From: Pyropia yezoensis
Taxonomy: Eukaryota > Rhodophyta > Bangiophyceae > Bangiales > Bangiaceae
Length of the DNA stretch: 64,000 bases
Assembly: GCA_009829735.1 (NCBI GenBank)
Contig: CM020620.1
Span: forward strand, 12,025,420 to 12,089,419
Direction: 5' to 3'
Every line of letters begins with the position of its first letter. The stretch's first letter is position 1. The notes below the pieces were generated by a model, which was not told where the DNA came from, made no database searches, and worked only from the letters and a program-made list of their open reading frames with translations. Shown in pieces: positions 52,619-63,833 of the stretch. The position numbers were made by a program, and so were the translations under genes.

Positions 52619-52914
52619 CGGCCGCTGCCGCCGCCGCCGCGGCGTCCGCCGCCACCGTCGCCACCGCCGCCACCGCCGCTGCCCCCGCCAGAGGAGCCCC
52701 CGGCGCTGCCACCCGCGCTGCCACTACCGCCACCACCGCCGCCGCCGCCCGTGTCTGGCGGGTGACCGCCGCGACGGCCACTGCCCCGGTGGGGACCCCG
52801 CCCGCCGCCACCGCCACCGCCACCGCTGCCGGCGCCGCCACCGCCGCGGCCACTGTCACTGCTGCCGCTGCCGCCGGCGGCGGCACCGCCTCCAGAGCGC
52901 CACGACGACGCCAT
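50299..52914 (-). CDS. TENA/THI-4-like protein with C-terminal CCHC zinc knuckle (tentative)
   Basis: Exon 1 (52914..52435, 160 codons) has a Gly/Ser-rich start and then SPSSAWILREHDAWTR, FFEELARGALNDAQFVRYLAD. The donor GAC|GTACGT joins in phase 0 to CACAG|CGG at 51784, giving RTILARHLVAAVDHLAAAL. Further coding pieces are VWAFMFVCQKAWARFP near 51000-50955 and, from about 50585 to the stop, LVELAPAVAAWLARP, a helical FAEVLRLVDAVLRAA and the knuckle CGRCGRTGHSVERC (C-x2-C-x4-H-x4-C). The W...F...L..G.L....F..YL.D opening and the later W-containing helices recall TENA/THI-4 (thiaminase-2-like) bundles. Frames between these pieces switch in long C/G runs, so the middle of the model is uncertain; Gly/Ala/Met-rich insertions separate the helices. 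Such proteins hydrolyse or salvage thiamin products; a nucleic-acid-binding knuckle on one is unusual. Confidence 0.45.
51785..52434 (-). other. First intron of the TENA-like gene
   Basis: 650 bases, donor GTACGT, acceptor CACAG. Just inside the donor lie repeated GGTGGTGAGTGGTGGG-type units (CCACCACTCACC on plus, 52370-52410). The A-rich block at 52005-52035 on plus gives a T-rich tract on minus. Confidence 0.6.
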
Positions 52915-53182
52915 CCCCGCGGCCGTCCCGGCGGGGGCGACACGCGTCTGTCAGGGGAGCGGGGGGGGGGAAAGGCGGGTGGCCGGGGTGAAGGGGGGGG
53001 ATGAGGGAGGGGGCAAGAGAAAGGGTCAAAGAGAGGGAAGGGGGGAAGGGGTTTGCTTGGCCGCCCCGCAGCGCCGGTGCCACCGCCGCCAGGCCGCCGC
53101 CGCCGCGTCCGTCCGCCCGACGCAACGCCGTCGGTGGTGGCGTCAGTGGCCGCCGCCGTCTGCCGGTGTGGCGGTCGCGGCG

Positions 53183-53220
<38 letters not shown>

Positions 53221-55024
53221 CAGCGCCGTGCGACGAGTACCCGACGGCGCCGGGGGCGGTGGCCTGCCGTCTCTCCCCCCCCCCACAACTGCCGCCCCGC
53301 CTCTCCCCTTATATCACCGCCGCTGCCAACCCGTCGTGGCCGTGTCCGCCGTTGCACCGTCGTACCCACCTGTCCTTGCACCACAACCGTCCACGACTCG
53401 CCACTCCGCCCACCCACCCACCCCCACCGCCCGCCCCCCCACCCCTCCCCCAACCCCCGTCGCCCGTTGGCGTACCCGCTGGGAGAAGAGAAAAAAAAAA
53501 AACAGAAAAACGCGAGTGCCGCCACGTCCTCCGCGTCGCCGTTGGGCCAGCGCCGGCCGAGCCACCGTCAGCCGCTGGCCCCCCCCCCCACCCCCCCCCC
53601 CCCCCACCGACCTCGCCGCCCAGCCCCCAACCCTGCCCCTGCCCAAACGCCCCACGCGGCGAGCAGACAGCGCGCACGTGGCCGGCCGTGCGACCGCGAC
53701 CGCGACCGCGACCCCGACCGCGTGCCGGGTGCGTACGTCGGCAGCGACGGAAGAAGCAACGGCTCTCACGCGTCGGGGGGCGGGTGGGGGGGCGGGCTGA
53801 GAGGGAGAGGGGGGGGAGGGAGGGGGGTGGACAACTGTCGCAACAACGCGGGTACGGCCGACCGGGTGGCCGGTGCACCGGCACGCCGCCCCCCCCTGCC
53901 GAGCCGACGGGGCGTGGCACCCACACACCAGAGCGCGAGCGCCGCCACCACCCCCGGCGCTGCCAGCCTCTCTCGCTCAGCGACCCGCCCCCTGCGGACG
54001 TCCCACCTGCCCAATCCCCTTCTTCCGCCCCACCCCCCGCCCCCCCCTCCCCCCTCCCCCCTCCCCCCCCCCCCCGCCGGCCCGCCCGCCCGCCCCACAC
54101 CTCTCCCGCTTCCCCCCCGGAACGCCCGCGCCGTGAGCGGCGGTGGTAGTGATGGAGGGCGCGACGGAACAGGTGGCGGCGGCGGCCACCTCAGGGGGTT
54201 AGGTAGGGGGGCCCGCGCCGGGACAAGGCGCTCGGAGGGGGGGGGGGGGGGGCGCGTCGCTCGCTTCCCTCCCCCCTCGTTCCTTCCCTCCCCCCACCCT
54301 CCCCCCCACCGGTCGCCCGGCAGCAGGGCGCGTGGGCAGGGGAGGGCGGGGGGGTGTGACCGAAAAACGGCGCGCCGTCGGCTGCGTACCGGCCGCGGGA
54401 GCGGAGCGCCACTACCAACACCGGCAACACCACCGGCGCAAGCAGCGGCGGCGGCGGTCTGGTGGTGGCAAGTGAGTGTGTGTGTGTGGGCGGGAAGGGG
54501 GGGGGGGGCGGGGGGTGGCGAGTAGCAGCCAAGACGCGGCAGGAAGATGGGCGGCGCGGCCGGGGTGCAAAGCGGAGCGCGGGGGTGGGGCGGGGGGGGG
54601 AGGGGGGGGAAAGGGAAGAGGGGGATGGTGGTCAAGGGGGCGGGCAGCGCGACCGACCGGCCGGCCGGCCGGGTTGGCCCCGACGGCGGGTCTGCCTGGT
54701 GAGGGCGTGGCAGCGCCCGCCAGCCGCCGGCCGGGCTGGGACGGAGGGCGGGGAGCGAGGGAGCGGGGGAGGGGGGGGGGGGGGGGGGGAGGGGAGGGAA
54801 GAGACACCTTCCCACTCAACAACGGCCGGCCAGGCCAGGCTGGCGGCGCGGGTAGAGGGTTGGGGGGGGAAGGGGCGACTACCCCACAAGAGCGCGGCGG
54901 CTGGTGGGGATAGCCGGTGGGGATATAGCCGGTGGGAGGGAGGACGGGTACAGCGGCGGGTGGCGGGGGGGGGGGGGGGGGGGAGGAGTCGGGTAAGTAG
55001 GGGGAAGGGGGCGAGCGGGGGGTG

Positions 55025-55055
<31 letters not shown>

Positions 55056-56521
55056 GCAGCTGCAGCGACGGCAGCGGCGGCAGCGGCGGCGGCGGGGCTA
55101 GCCGCACCACCCGACCACAGGAGGCAGGCTGGTGGCAGGCAGGCGGGGAGGCAGGGACAGGCGGTCGGGCAGGCAGGCAGGCAGGTAGGCAGGCAGGCAG
55201 GCAGGCAGCGGGCGGGCAGGCAAAACAGAGGCACTGGGGGGGGGGCGCCACGCCGACCGGCCGCGGGGGTCGGGATGTTGGGCAAACGCGGGGGGGGGGG
55301 GGGGGGAGTCGGCACCTGCAGGTGGGCGGGTAGAGGCCCAGCGCGGCGGCGGCGACGGGGGCGAGGGCGGGGCTGGCGGGCGGGGCTGGCGGGCGGGCGG
55401 GCGCGCAGACGGGCGTTGGCACAACGGCAGCCGGCAGCGGCCGCCGAGGCGGCGGCCGCGACGGCTGGCAGGTGGCAGGCGTCACACGCCGGCCAAGACA
55501 AGGCTACTCGCCCGGCCTGCGCTCCCTTCCCCCCCCCCCCCCCCGGCGGACAGGGGGGGGGGTCCCGGTGTCGGGCCAACCCGTCTACGTGGGGGGGCGG
55601 CGGCTCGACGTGGCGCCCCGCCGGGGGGCGGTCGCCCGCCCAGGGGGGGGGGGGGGTGGGGACGATGGGCAGTGGGTGTCTCGGTGGGGTGTGGCGGCCA
55701 CGCGCGGAAGGGACCCGCCGGAAGGCGGGGGGGACTAAAAGGGGAGGGGGTCACCCGGGTGTGTGTAGGGAGGTGAACTGCCGCACACACCCCAACGAGG
55801 GGGGGGGGCGGGGAAGGGCGGGACACAGCCTTTTGGGGCCAGCCCGCTCCGCCTATCCCGCCCCGCCCCGCCTCGCCCCGCCCGCCCCGCCCCGCCCCGC
55901 GCCGGGGCGTCGCCTCTCGTGGGTGGACACCAGGGGGCACCGGCCGGCCACAGCGGAAGCAGCAGCGTGCACACTCTCCCCGCCGGCCCCCTTCAAGAGG
56001 GACAGTCGGCGGCTCATTACAGCCCTGCCGTTGCGGGCCTATGGGCGCGCTCCATTCCCCCGGGACGCGCGCGCGCGCGACCCCGCCCGAGGCACTCGCT
56101 CGTTGCGTGGGGGAGGTGGTGGGAGTGGTGCGCGGGGGGTGGTGGTGGCGGAGGTTTGGGGGGGAGGGCGGGGAGTGTACGGCGGTCACCCGTGCTGGGG
56201 GGAGTGGTGGTGCGGTGCGGTGGTGGAAGGTGTGCTCACAAGCCTCATGGCCGTCCGCGTCGACCTGTCACGCAACCAGCGCACCACCCTCACAGGCGGG
56301 GGCGCGCGCACCACCAACCACACTCCAGACCAGACCAGCAGCGCTGGGGCGTGGAGGTAGGCGAGCTGGCGACGCCCCCCCCCGCCGGGCCGCTCCGGTT
56401 GGCCGCCGAGGCTCTTGGCGCCGGGGCGAGCCTGGCCCCCCTCCACCGGCCGCCGCCCACGGGGGGCGTGCGCGCCGTCACACGTGCCCCCCCAGCCAGC
56501 TCTGCTCAACGGCAGCCCCAT

Positions 56522-56552
<31 letters not shown>

Positions 56553-58344
56553 AGACGCACAGCGGCCGGCGTTTCCGCCAACGAGCACCGCCTCTGCTGT
56601 TCTCACGAGCCACCAGTGCGGCGGGGGAGCTGTCAGACTGTCTGACACACGGCCAAGAGAAGAAAGAAAAAGAATACTGGAGGAAGGAGAAAAAAAAAAG
56701 GGGTGGCACGCAGGCGGGCGGTGTTTCCAGCATGGCGTGGCGGCTGGATGGGTGGCGGGGGGGGGGTGGGCGTCCCGAGAGGGGGGCGGCCACGGGCACT
56801 TTTGTATTGGTTGCCGGTCAGCCCATGCGATGCAGGGGGGCCACTTTTGAACCGACCGGCCAACCAGAGGCCGTGATGGGGGCGCGCCCTCACGCGCCGC
56901 TGTCGCCGACGTGGGCGTTGCCTGCGCGCAGGGGCCTCGGGACCCTTGCTTCCCAGTGCGGCGGCGGCCTCCCCGTGGGGTCTGCTGGGCCGGGCGGGGC
57001 CCCCCGGCAGGCTGGCACGTGGGCGACGACTGGCGCGGTGGGGGGCCCGTGGGGGGCCCCATTGACCGGCACGGCCCGTGCAGGAGCCGCGGCAAAGGAG
57101 GAGAGGGGGGGGGTGGGTGTGCGGGAGTGGGAGGGGCCCAGGAGGGGCTGACTGATCCCGATGCGGCGGAATCATGCCAAATTAAGTGTCACCGTCCTCC
57201 CGCCTCTCCTCGTTGCTGCCCTGCCTGCTGCCGAGGTTTTTTGGCAGCAAGCACCCAGACGACGGGGGGGTTCCTTTGTGGGCGATGACGTCTGGGAAGA
57301 GCGTTTGGGAGGGCGTCTGGGAAATTCGTCTGGCGTCTGGCAAGGTCAAGATCAAGGAAACCGACCTTGTGCTGGTCCCCGCCGCCGACCACGAGCTTTG
57401 CCACCCAATGGCGCCCAGGCGCAGGTCGTTGGGCTGGCCGGCCCCGCGGAGAGAAAAGGGAGGACAGTGCCCACCGGGCACTGCCCTCCGCCGTCCAGCG
57501 CTGCACTTGTGGGCACCCCGCGCCCAGCCGGCTGTACTGTCAGACCCACAGCCAGTTCTGCCCTGTCAAAAAAAACAAAGGAAAAAAGCGGGGGCGGCGC
57601 CGTCTCTCATGTCTCTTTTTGCCTATCTATCGATTGAACGGTCGTGTTCTGCACAATCCCCCGGGACGCCCAATGGCCGATCCGCGCGCGCGCACGTGGC
57701 GAGTCGCGCGCCCGTCCCCCGCTGTCGATGTGTCAGAGGGACAGACCGTCCGTGAAGGGGGGGGGGCATTGCCAGTTGCCGTGCACAGATGGCTGCCGCC
57801 AGACCGGACAAGATTATCGCGTCTCTGCCTGTTCTCACTGCTGACCCCGGTCGCATCCCACAGACCATTTGACCCAGGGTTGTAAGTGGGACACCGCCAC
57901 GAGAGGTGGTCGACAGTGGTGAACAAACGCCATCCACGGCACGTGATCGCTGGAAGAGCCCAGTCACGGACAGGCGATAGGCCTGGGCATGATCCGACAG
58001 ACCCTCTCCCTCTCCACGGCTCTGTCGCATGCAAAGCTTTTTGGCAATCGTCGCCATCGACTGAAATCAATACCACTTTCATCGCACTTTTCCGTTCGAG
58101 CCCATCTGTTCGTTCTGACCTGACATCATCAGAGTACATACCACAGAGTCTTTGACCAATCAAAATAGTGTCAGTCGTATTGTACAGTATACCTGACAAT
58201 TGTCACTGTTGCCTTCATGGACGACGCTTCTCTTCCCACCCTGCGCCCTTGGGCGACGGGGCACCTCTTGACCAGGTCGCTGGTGATGCCGCCCCGTTTC
58301 TCACCATGAGAACAGGGAAGAGGCTCCTCTCCGCCCGCTATGAA
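52915..58344. other. Long gene-poor region
   Basis: It is dominated by C runs (53580-53605, 54040-54075), G runs (54235-54252, 54965-54985, 56525-56553), a CGCGAC run at 53690-53722 and a GGCA microsatellite at about 55165-55207. GTACAGTA lies at 58182..58189. A hairpin with arms CAGTGCCC and GGGCACTG sits at 57465..57483. Beyond 57150 the GC falls and sequence looks less repetitive, but I find no domain. Confidence 0.45.
55165..55207. repeat. GGCA tetranucleotide microsatellite
   Basis: About ten GGCA units with one GGTA variant. Confidence 0.9.
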
Positions 58345-58782
58345 ATGGCGAAATCTCTTCTCGGAGGCTACTGCCAATGTAGGCTTGGCCCATGCAGCAG
58401 GGGATGCATGCCAGCGGCGCGGGGCGCGCCGGCGGCCGCCGCGCGCACCGCCGCGCGGGAGGCAAAGGCCTTTGAGGACGTGGAGGGGGGTGGCCCGGCG
58501 GCGGCAACTGGGGGGTGGGGGCTCAAGGGCGCCTCTGAGGTGGCTCCGCAGGGGGGGAAGGGGGCCAAGTGGCGGCCGGTAGCAGGCAGCGCCAAGCGGG
58601 AACAGGGAATGACCGGCAAGGGGACTGGCCCAGGGCCCGGGAGAGGAGCCCAGGGGGACGGCGCGCGGGTTGCCGCTGCCGGCGGCCGCGCCGCCGCCTC
58701 CCCATCCCCAACCCCCAACGGCGGCAAGGACGCCCCCGACAGCGACGCAGACAGCGACGCCGACGGCGGCGCGGACTGTTAA
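58345..58782 (+). CDS. Small basic-to-acidic protein, unknown (weak)
   Basis: 145 residues from the ATG at 58345. A Cys-rich start (YCQCRLGPCSRGC) may be leader, since an acceptor-like CAATGTAG lies at 58376-58383. The rest is Ala/Gly-rich and charged (ARTAAREAKAFEDVEG), ending in an acidic repeat of Asp-Ser-Asp-Ala units. No family is recognised; the charged tail argues mildly for a real gene. Confidence 0.3.
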   Translation: MAKSLLGGYCQCRLGPCSRGCMPAARGAPAAAARTAAREAKAFEDVEGGGPAAATGGWGLKGASEVAPQGGKGAKWRPVAGSAKREQGMTGKGTGPGPGRGAQGDGARVAAAGGRAAASPSPTPNGGKDAPDSDADSDADGGADC

Positions 58783-58802
58783 ACGAGGGCGGTGGACATA
58801 TG

Positions 58803-59241
58803 GATACATTTGGTCTGCGTAGGCCACAGCGCAGTGGGGCGTAGAGGAGTTCCATGCTTTTTTTACCATTTCCTTACGAAGCGGCTGCCAAAAACCCGCG
58901 GCCCCTCTCGCAGGCATGCTCAGGGCCGAAAAAAGCCCGTGCGATTTTGCGCATCCATGCTCGTACATGGTGGAGTACCACCGCCCTCTGCGCAACATGT
59001 AACACAAAAAGGCCCACCTCACGACGCATCTTCTGGTGTGTTGCTATATACGGTCCCTCGTACTGCTCTGCTCAGGCAAGGAACTCTAGAGAAAACAAGC
59101 TTTCTTTGTCCCTGAGCATGCCCGTAGGAGGGGCTGCAAAATTTTGGCAGCCACTTCGCAAGGAAAAACAAGAAAAGCGTGGACCCCCTTTAAGCCGCTC
59201 TGTGCAGCAGCAACGGCTGCTGTAGTGCCAGATTGTGTATC
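58803..59241. repeat. Inverted duplication with about 135-bp arms
   Basis: The left arm 58803..58940 and right arm 59105..59241 are inverted, diverged copies, roughly three quarters identical by eye. Shared cores include GGCTGCCAAAA and GGCATGCTCAGGG on the left and their complements on the right. The spacer of about 165 bases is unique. It could be an old foldback transposon or a local inverted duplication; flanking duplications are not clear. Confidence 0.65.
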
Positions 59242-59260
59242 GCAGCAACAGCTGAGGAGA

Positions 59261-59356
59261 CATCATGACCTCCCAGCCAGGCATGACTACCCCACATCAT
59301 GACCTCCCAGCCAGGCGTGCCTACACCACATCATGACCGCCCAGCAGCATGACTAC
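59261..59356. repeat. 34-bp tandem repeat, about 2.8 units
   Basis: Units starting CATCATGACC begin at 59261, 59295 and 59329. The third is shortened and diverged. Confidence 0.85.
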
Positions 59357-59590
59357 CCTGCGGGTGACTGGTAGTCTTCTCATCATCGTGCGCTTCTTGT
59401 GAGAGACACACTGGATCAATCCCCGCCTGCCCTTACTTTGGAAGTACAATGAACGTCTTCACATGATCTGTAAGTAGATCATGATGCCATCAGTCGCTGC
59501 CCTCTCTTCTGGTCGTTAGATCGGCTCTGAACCCTGAGCCAAAATTTTCATTCATACGTAGTCATCACAAATCAAGCGCCGTGTCCACTA

Positions 59591-59709
59591 TTGTGCGTCC
59601 CGTAAAAAGTGGACGTGCACGGGTCGTGCAGTGTGGGTATGATGGGTCCAGTGGCCGATCTTTGACATGATCACGACACGAGCTCGTCCACTTTTTACGG
59701 GACGCACTA
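59591..59709. mobile_element. 119-bp MITE with 25-bp inverted ends and TA target duplication
   Basis: The left end TTGTGCGTCCCGTAAAAAGT continues to GGACG; the right end is its inverted copy with one difference in 25 bases. TA lies at 59589-59590 and again at 59710-59711. TA duplication, a GTCCC core and small size fit the Tc1/mariner (Stowaway-like) class. It has no coding capacity. Confidence 0.8.
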
Positions 59710-59711
59710 TA

Positions 59712-61710
59712 GCAGCCGCTCATCGCGAGGAGCGCAACGCGCAAACGCTGGGGCTCGGGCCGGGCCCGCCAGAGTGCCTCTGCCCTTCTTGATTCAGAGG
59801 CGGAAAGAACGGGGAGGAACCAAGAAGACTGATCGAAGTCCGGTGGAGGGCCATTTCGGAGGCAGCATCTTGGGATTTTTTGTCGTCAGGGTGGCCCCTG
59901 TGAATCTCTCGATGTATTTGGACGTCGGCTGGGGTCCACACCAGACACCTAGCTTTTTCGCCATTCTGACCACAACCCCCTGTTGCTATCGGTGATGTGC
60001 AAAGGACAGCCATACGTGGCCTCCCGCTGCGGTCGCACACGGTGTTGAAGAATTCTGATCGGTCGGGATGGCACAGGCTTGCAGCGCGCCTGTCAAGCAC
60101 GGAAGCGGCCATCAGGTGGAAGGGAAGCACTGCGGTACTTGTTCTATTCATAGTTGGTGCACAGCTCAAGTGCCTGACGGATGACCTCGCGCAGGCACGC
60201 AGAAGAGCGCTATTTAAGATGAAAGGGTGGCAGCGAACCCCCCCATAGGTACTGTAAATAGGTAAGCGCAGTTTACAGAAAAATGGGGGAACACAGGAAT
60301 CTGACATGCCGAAACTGTCTAATCCTATCTATTAACATTTAAATGTATATAGCCGCCCCCCCCCCACCCAACCTGGTTCTATCTTTCCTCGTTCGTTTCT
60401 TGGCCGGCGTGGGCTGCTTTTGGCGCCTGCGATGAGGGGTTGGCGACCGTTTCTCTCCCACCGTTAGCCTGGCGGCTCAGCGGCTCACGCATGCATCATG
60501 CATGACCCATGATGGGGCAAGCTGGCAGCCGCCACTAAAGGTCCATTCCTTATAGCTAGTCACCTGAGGAGACCCAACTTCATACCCCCCGCATGACACA
60601 GTGCATCACGGGAGCCGCCAGGTTTCTTTTTTCCTCGAGGACAGTGCTCATAGGCATCATTTAACACTATTATCTGTCTTTTTGGTCATGGTCCCGTACG
60701 CTCAAAAATAAAACACTCCGTTCGTAGGCAGGACCGCCGCGCAAACCAGTCGCATATATCAGCAACTCGTCCGTTTCTCCGACTTTTTAGTTGCACTTGT
60801 ACGGCTCGCCTTGCGTTAGTCGCTTATGTAGAGACACTAGGGTTCACGGCAGAGTAGATAGATAGGTTCTTTCATCGTGTCACGTTATGGAAAAATGGTG
60901 AAGCCTTTTTGCTTCACCAACGCGGCCGGCCGGGCCACAAGCGCAATCGTATCGCCCCACCAGCTAGGTATGTGCATACCCCCTTCCATGGCCCGCTAGC
61001 TCCCCTCCCCAGAGAAGGTCTTGTCGGTGCTCGGCGCTGCCGCCCCGTCGGCCGTGACGGGGAAACCACCAGCGGTTGCCACCGCTGCCGACGGTGGGGG
61101 CTCGCCACCGGCGCTGTCCCCACCGGCGCGTGTCCCACCGGCGCTTCCGGGGGGGCGCGCCCACCACCAGGGGGGGCGGCTGGCTCTGCCAAGCTCCGCG
61201 GCACCCCCCCAGCTCCCCCCGCCACCGCCACTACGGCCGACGCCCGGCAGCGGCAGGGGGGGGTGGTCATCTCCCCACCGCGCCGCACGCATCGGCCGCG
61301 TCTGGCATGCGCCACCGCCGCCAGCCCGGCGGCGACGCGCGGCCGCCGCTCCAAGTGTGCGCCCCACGTGGGGGGGGGCGTCGTGCGTGCTCCCCCCTCC
61401 CCTCCCCCCCCCCCCCTTGCGGGCGTCCCGCGCGCACGGGAGCTCTGTGTCAGCTAGACGAGCGGGTCAGGCCCGCCCGCCGCCGTGTCGGGTTGTGGCG
61501 GCGACGGCGGCGGCGGCGCGTAGGGGCTACGCGCTGGCCGGCTGGCTGTCTTTCATGGGGGCGGGGGTGGACGGGGAAGGGGGTTTCCCGCTCGCGACCC
61601 GTCGCGGCACGGCAGTGGCGGTGGCGCCGCCGCGACGGTAGCTTTTCACGGCAGCGTCAACCTGTCGGTGGCTTCCTCTGTGCTACTGGCATCGCGGTCA
61701 TTGCCATCGT

Positions 61711-61756
<46 letters not shown>

Positions 61757-62367
61757 GGCGGCGGCGGCGGTGCCCCCACCCACGACGGCAGCCACATAGG
61801 GGCAACCGCGCCGGCAGCGACCGCCGGGGGGGATTGCCGTTCCTGCGCCGCCGCCGGGATTCACGAGATGGGTGCGACGGCAGGCACACTCGCCGAGCTG
61901 GTCCTTGCTCCGAGACGGGGTGGCCCCCTCTTCCGCCGACGCTGTCCGCCCCGCGGCGGCGACCAAGAGCCAGCAGCGCGGGGGCCTGCCGTGCTCCTCG
62001 AAGAGAGCAAACAGATACAGAGAGAGCACCTTCTACCACGCCTCCCGGTCTCAATTAGGCGTGCTACCCCAGTTGGGGAAGTTTTTTTCTGTACTTAAAC
62101 CCCCACTTTCGAAGAGAGTCGACTGTGGCACCGGCGCAAGTCGGCGGGCCCGCTATGACCATTGACAGGCACCCGCCGGCTCGTCTCACCTGCGGGCGGG
62201 TCAGCTGCCGGTAGGGTCCCCCCATACCCGGAGTGTGCCAAAGTATGTCGGATTCAGATACGTTTATCTTTTTTATAAAAGATACACGATCCATACACGC
62301 CTTGCGTGGCATCAACATGACGTCCATGAGGAGCCTGTTTTTTTTTATGCATCGAAACTTCCCACAG
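59712..62367. other. Region without a supported gene
   Basis: Mixed composition. A minus frame 59720..60307 is open but has no domain. 60300-60900 is AT-richer with small ATGCAT palindromes. 60900-61650 is again GC-rich, and a GGC run at 61708-61770 encodes poly-Ala or poly-Gly by composition. 62230-62400 is AT-rich. Confidence 0.4.
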
Positions 62368-63417
62368 CTACAAGAGCACGGCTATAGGAGTGGCCGACTT
62401 TGTTCTACCCAGTTGTCTCGCAAAGGACGGATATTGCGCCCATGTATGTCGACTGTCAGACCCCTCAAATCGACCCGGTGAAGGGGGGTGCTCGGGGCAG
62501 GAGAGCCATAGGGCCTCCTGTCGTAGCCCCTTCACGCACCACCCCCGCCCCCTCCTTCTCCCTCCCCCCCCCCCTTGCCCCCCCCCCCCCCCCCCTTCTC
62601 CCTCTCCTCCTCCCCCCTCTCCCCCCACCTCCCCTCCCCCTCGTGCCCAAGCAGCTATTACCTCGGCCGCCGCTGCTTGGGCTGCGTCCACTACACCCTG
62701 CTGAGCTGCCGCTGCCCCCACCTGCGGCGGCGACGACTGGAGGGAGCGCGCCGCCCGTTCGCGCTTGATCCCCTTCTCCTTCCTCGCCTGGGCGGCCGTC
62801 CGGCGTACCGCTGCCGCGGCTTGCCTCACTGCTGCCTCTTCCCTCTTCCGGCACTCGGTCTCGGCCCTCCTGGTGGCCGCCGACTCCTTGGCGGCCTCTC
62901 GACGGACGGCGGCCTCCTGTTTCCGGGCGTCGGCCTCGAGCTTCTTAGTGGCCGCCGCCTCCCTAGCAGCCGCTCGCCGGTGTCGCCGGCGTGGTGGACA
63001 AGCCAGCGGTGGAATGGGGAGGTGGAGGCTGGTAGTAAGGGGGGAAGGGGAGGCCGGCAGTGGGCCGGGGTGGGGAAGACAGATAGTGAGCGAGGGTGGA
63101 GAAGGTGGGGCGTAGGCCAGTGGGAAAGGCGCCATCTGCTGTGCTGGTAGTAGATGGCGTGGTCTCTGACGACGATCGGGACCAGAGAGGGTCAAAGGCA
63201 TTGTCAGCACCCACGGCTGTGGCCACGCTGCAGCCGCATGCGCGGAGAGCGGCATGGGGAAGCGCGAGATGCCGCACTGGGTGGTGTGCACGTGGGACGG
63301 AGCCCGAGCCTGGAGGGAGGAAATGTCGCGTAAGGAGGCGATAAATGGAGAGCCCCGCCGCTCGTACAGACATCTGGCGGACGTCGTAGTGGACGCCCTG
63401 GCTGCCGCTTTAGACAA
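62368..63417 (-). CDS. Arg/Ala-rich coiled-coil protein, unknown (weak)
   Basis: About 349 codons. The first 130 residues are Pro/Ser-rich. Residues about 145-230 form a long charged helix of REAAATKKLEADARKQEAAV type with strong heptad-like Ala/Arg/Glu spacing, a probable coiled coil. Gly-rich tail. In an overlapping frame just upstream (63204..63833) a stretch near 63630-63450 (FEVLKEIKTTPYETQRQ, then GNELILRELSRATTHQL) looks folded and vaguely like the SANT/Myb-like DNA-binding region of red-algal transposon proteins. The two may be parts of one gene, split by an intron or a frame error; I cannot decide. Confidence 0.3.
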   Translation of the reverse strand: MSKAAARASTTTSARCLYERRGSPFIASLRDISSLQARAPSHVHTTQCGISRFPMPLSAHAAAAWPQPWVLTMPLTLSGPDRRQRPRHLLPAQQMAPFPLAYAPPSPPSLTICLPHPGPLPASPSPLTTSLHLPIPPLACPPRRRHRRAAAREAAATKKLEADARKQEAAVRREAAKESAATRRAETECRKREEAAVRQAAAAVRRTAAQARKEKGIKRERAARSLQSSPPQVGAAAAQQGVVDAAQAAAAEVIAAWARGGGEVGGEGGGGEGEGGGGGGQGGGGGRRRGRGWCVKGLRQEALWLSCPEHPPSPGRFEGSDSRHTWAQYPSFARQLGRTKSATPIAVLL

Positions 63418-63833
63418 TTGATGAGCTGGTGTGTCGTAGCTCTACTGAGCTCTCTTAGTATCAGCTCATTGCCCTTCTCATGGGCTTTCAGAAAAAATGT
63501 CCTGCTCCCGTCATGGCCAGTCCCTTCCCATCCGTTTGGCTGTCGCTGTGTCTCGTACGGGGTGGTTTTTATTTCTTTCAAAACCTCGAATCGGGCCTCC
63601 TGGGGTCTGTGGGGCCGATTTCCGGTGGTTGCCCTCATTGGGCACTCTCCCTCTTTTGGCGCACTCCCGGTAGCTACCATACATGGGATATCCCCCTCAT
63701 CATGCAGCGGGGGAGCCCGCAGATCGCGCGAGCTGCCGCGTGGGGAGGGGGGGGAGCTGCCCCCCGAGACGGGGCCACCGCGCCGCCGTGGTGGCGGCGA
63801 GCGGACGCCACCCCCAGCGGTTGCACCCATCAT

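Noticed and set aside
59720-60307. Minus-strand frame of 195 codons beside the small MITE
   Set aside because: Considered as a transposase remnant, but no DDE or other motif is visible.
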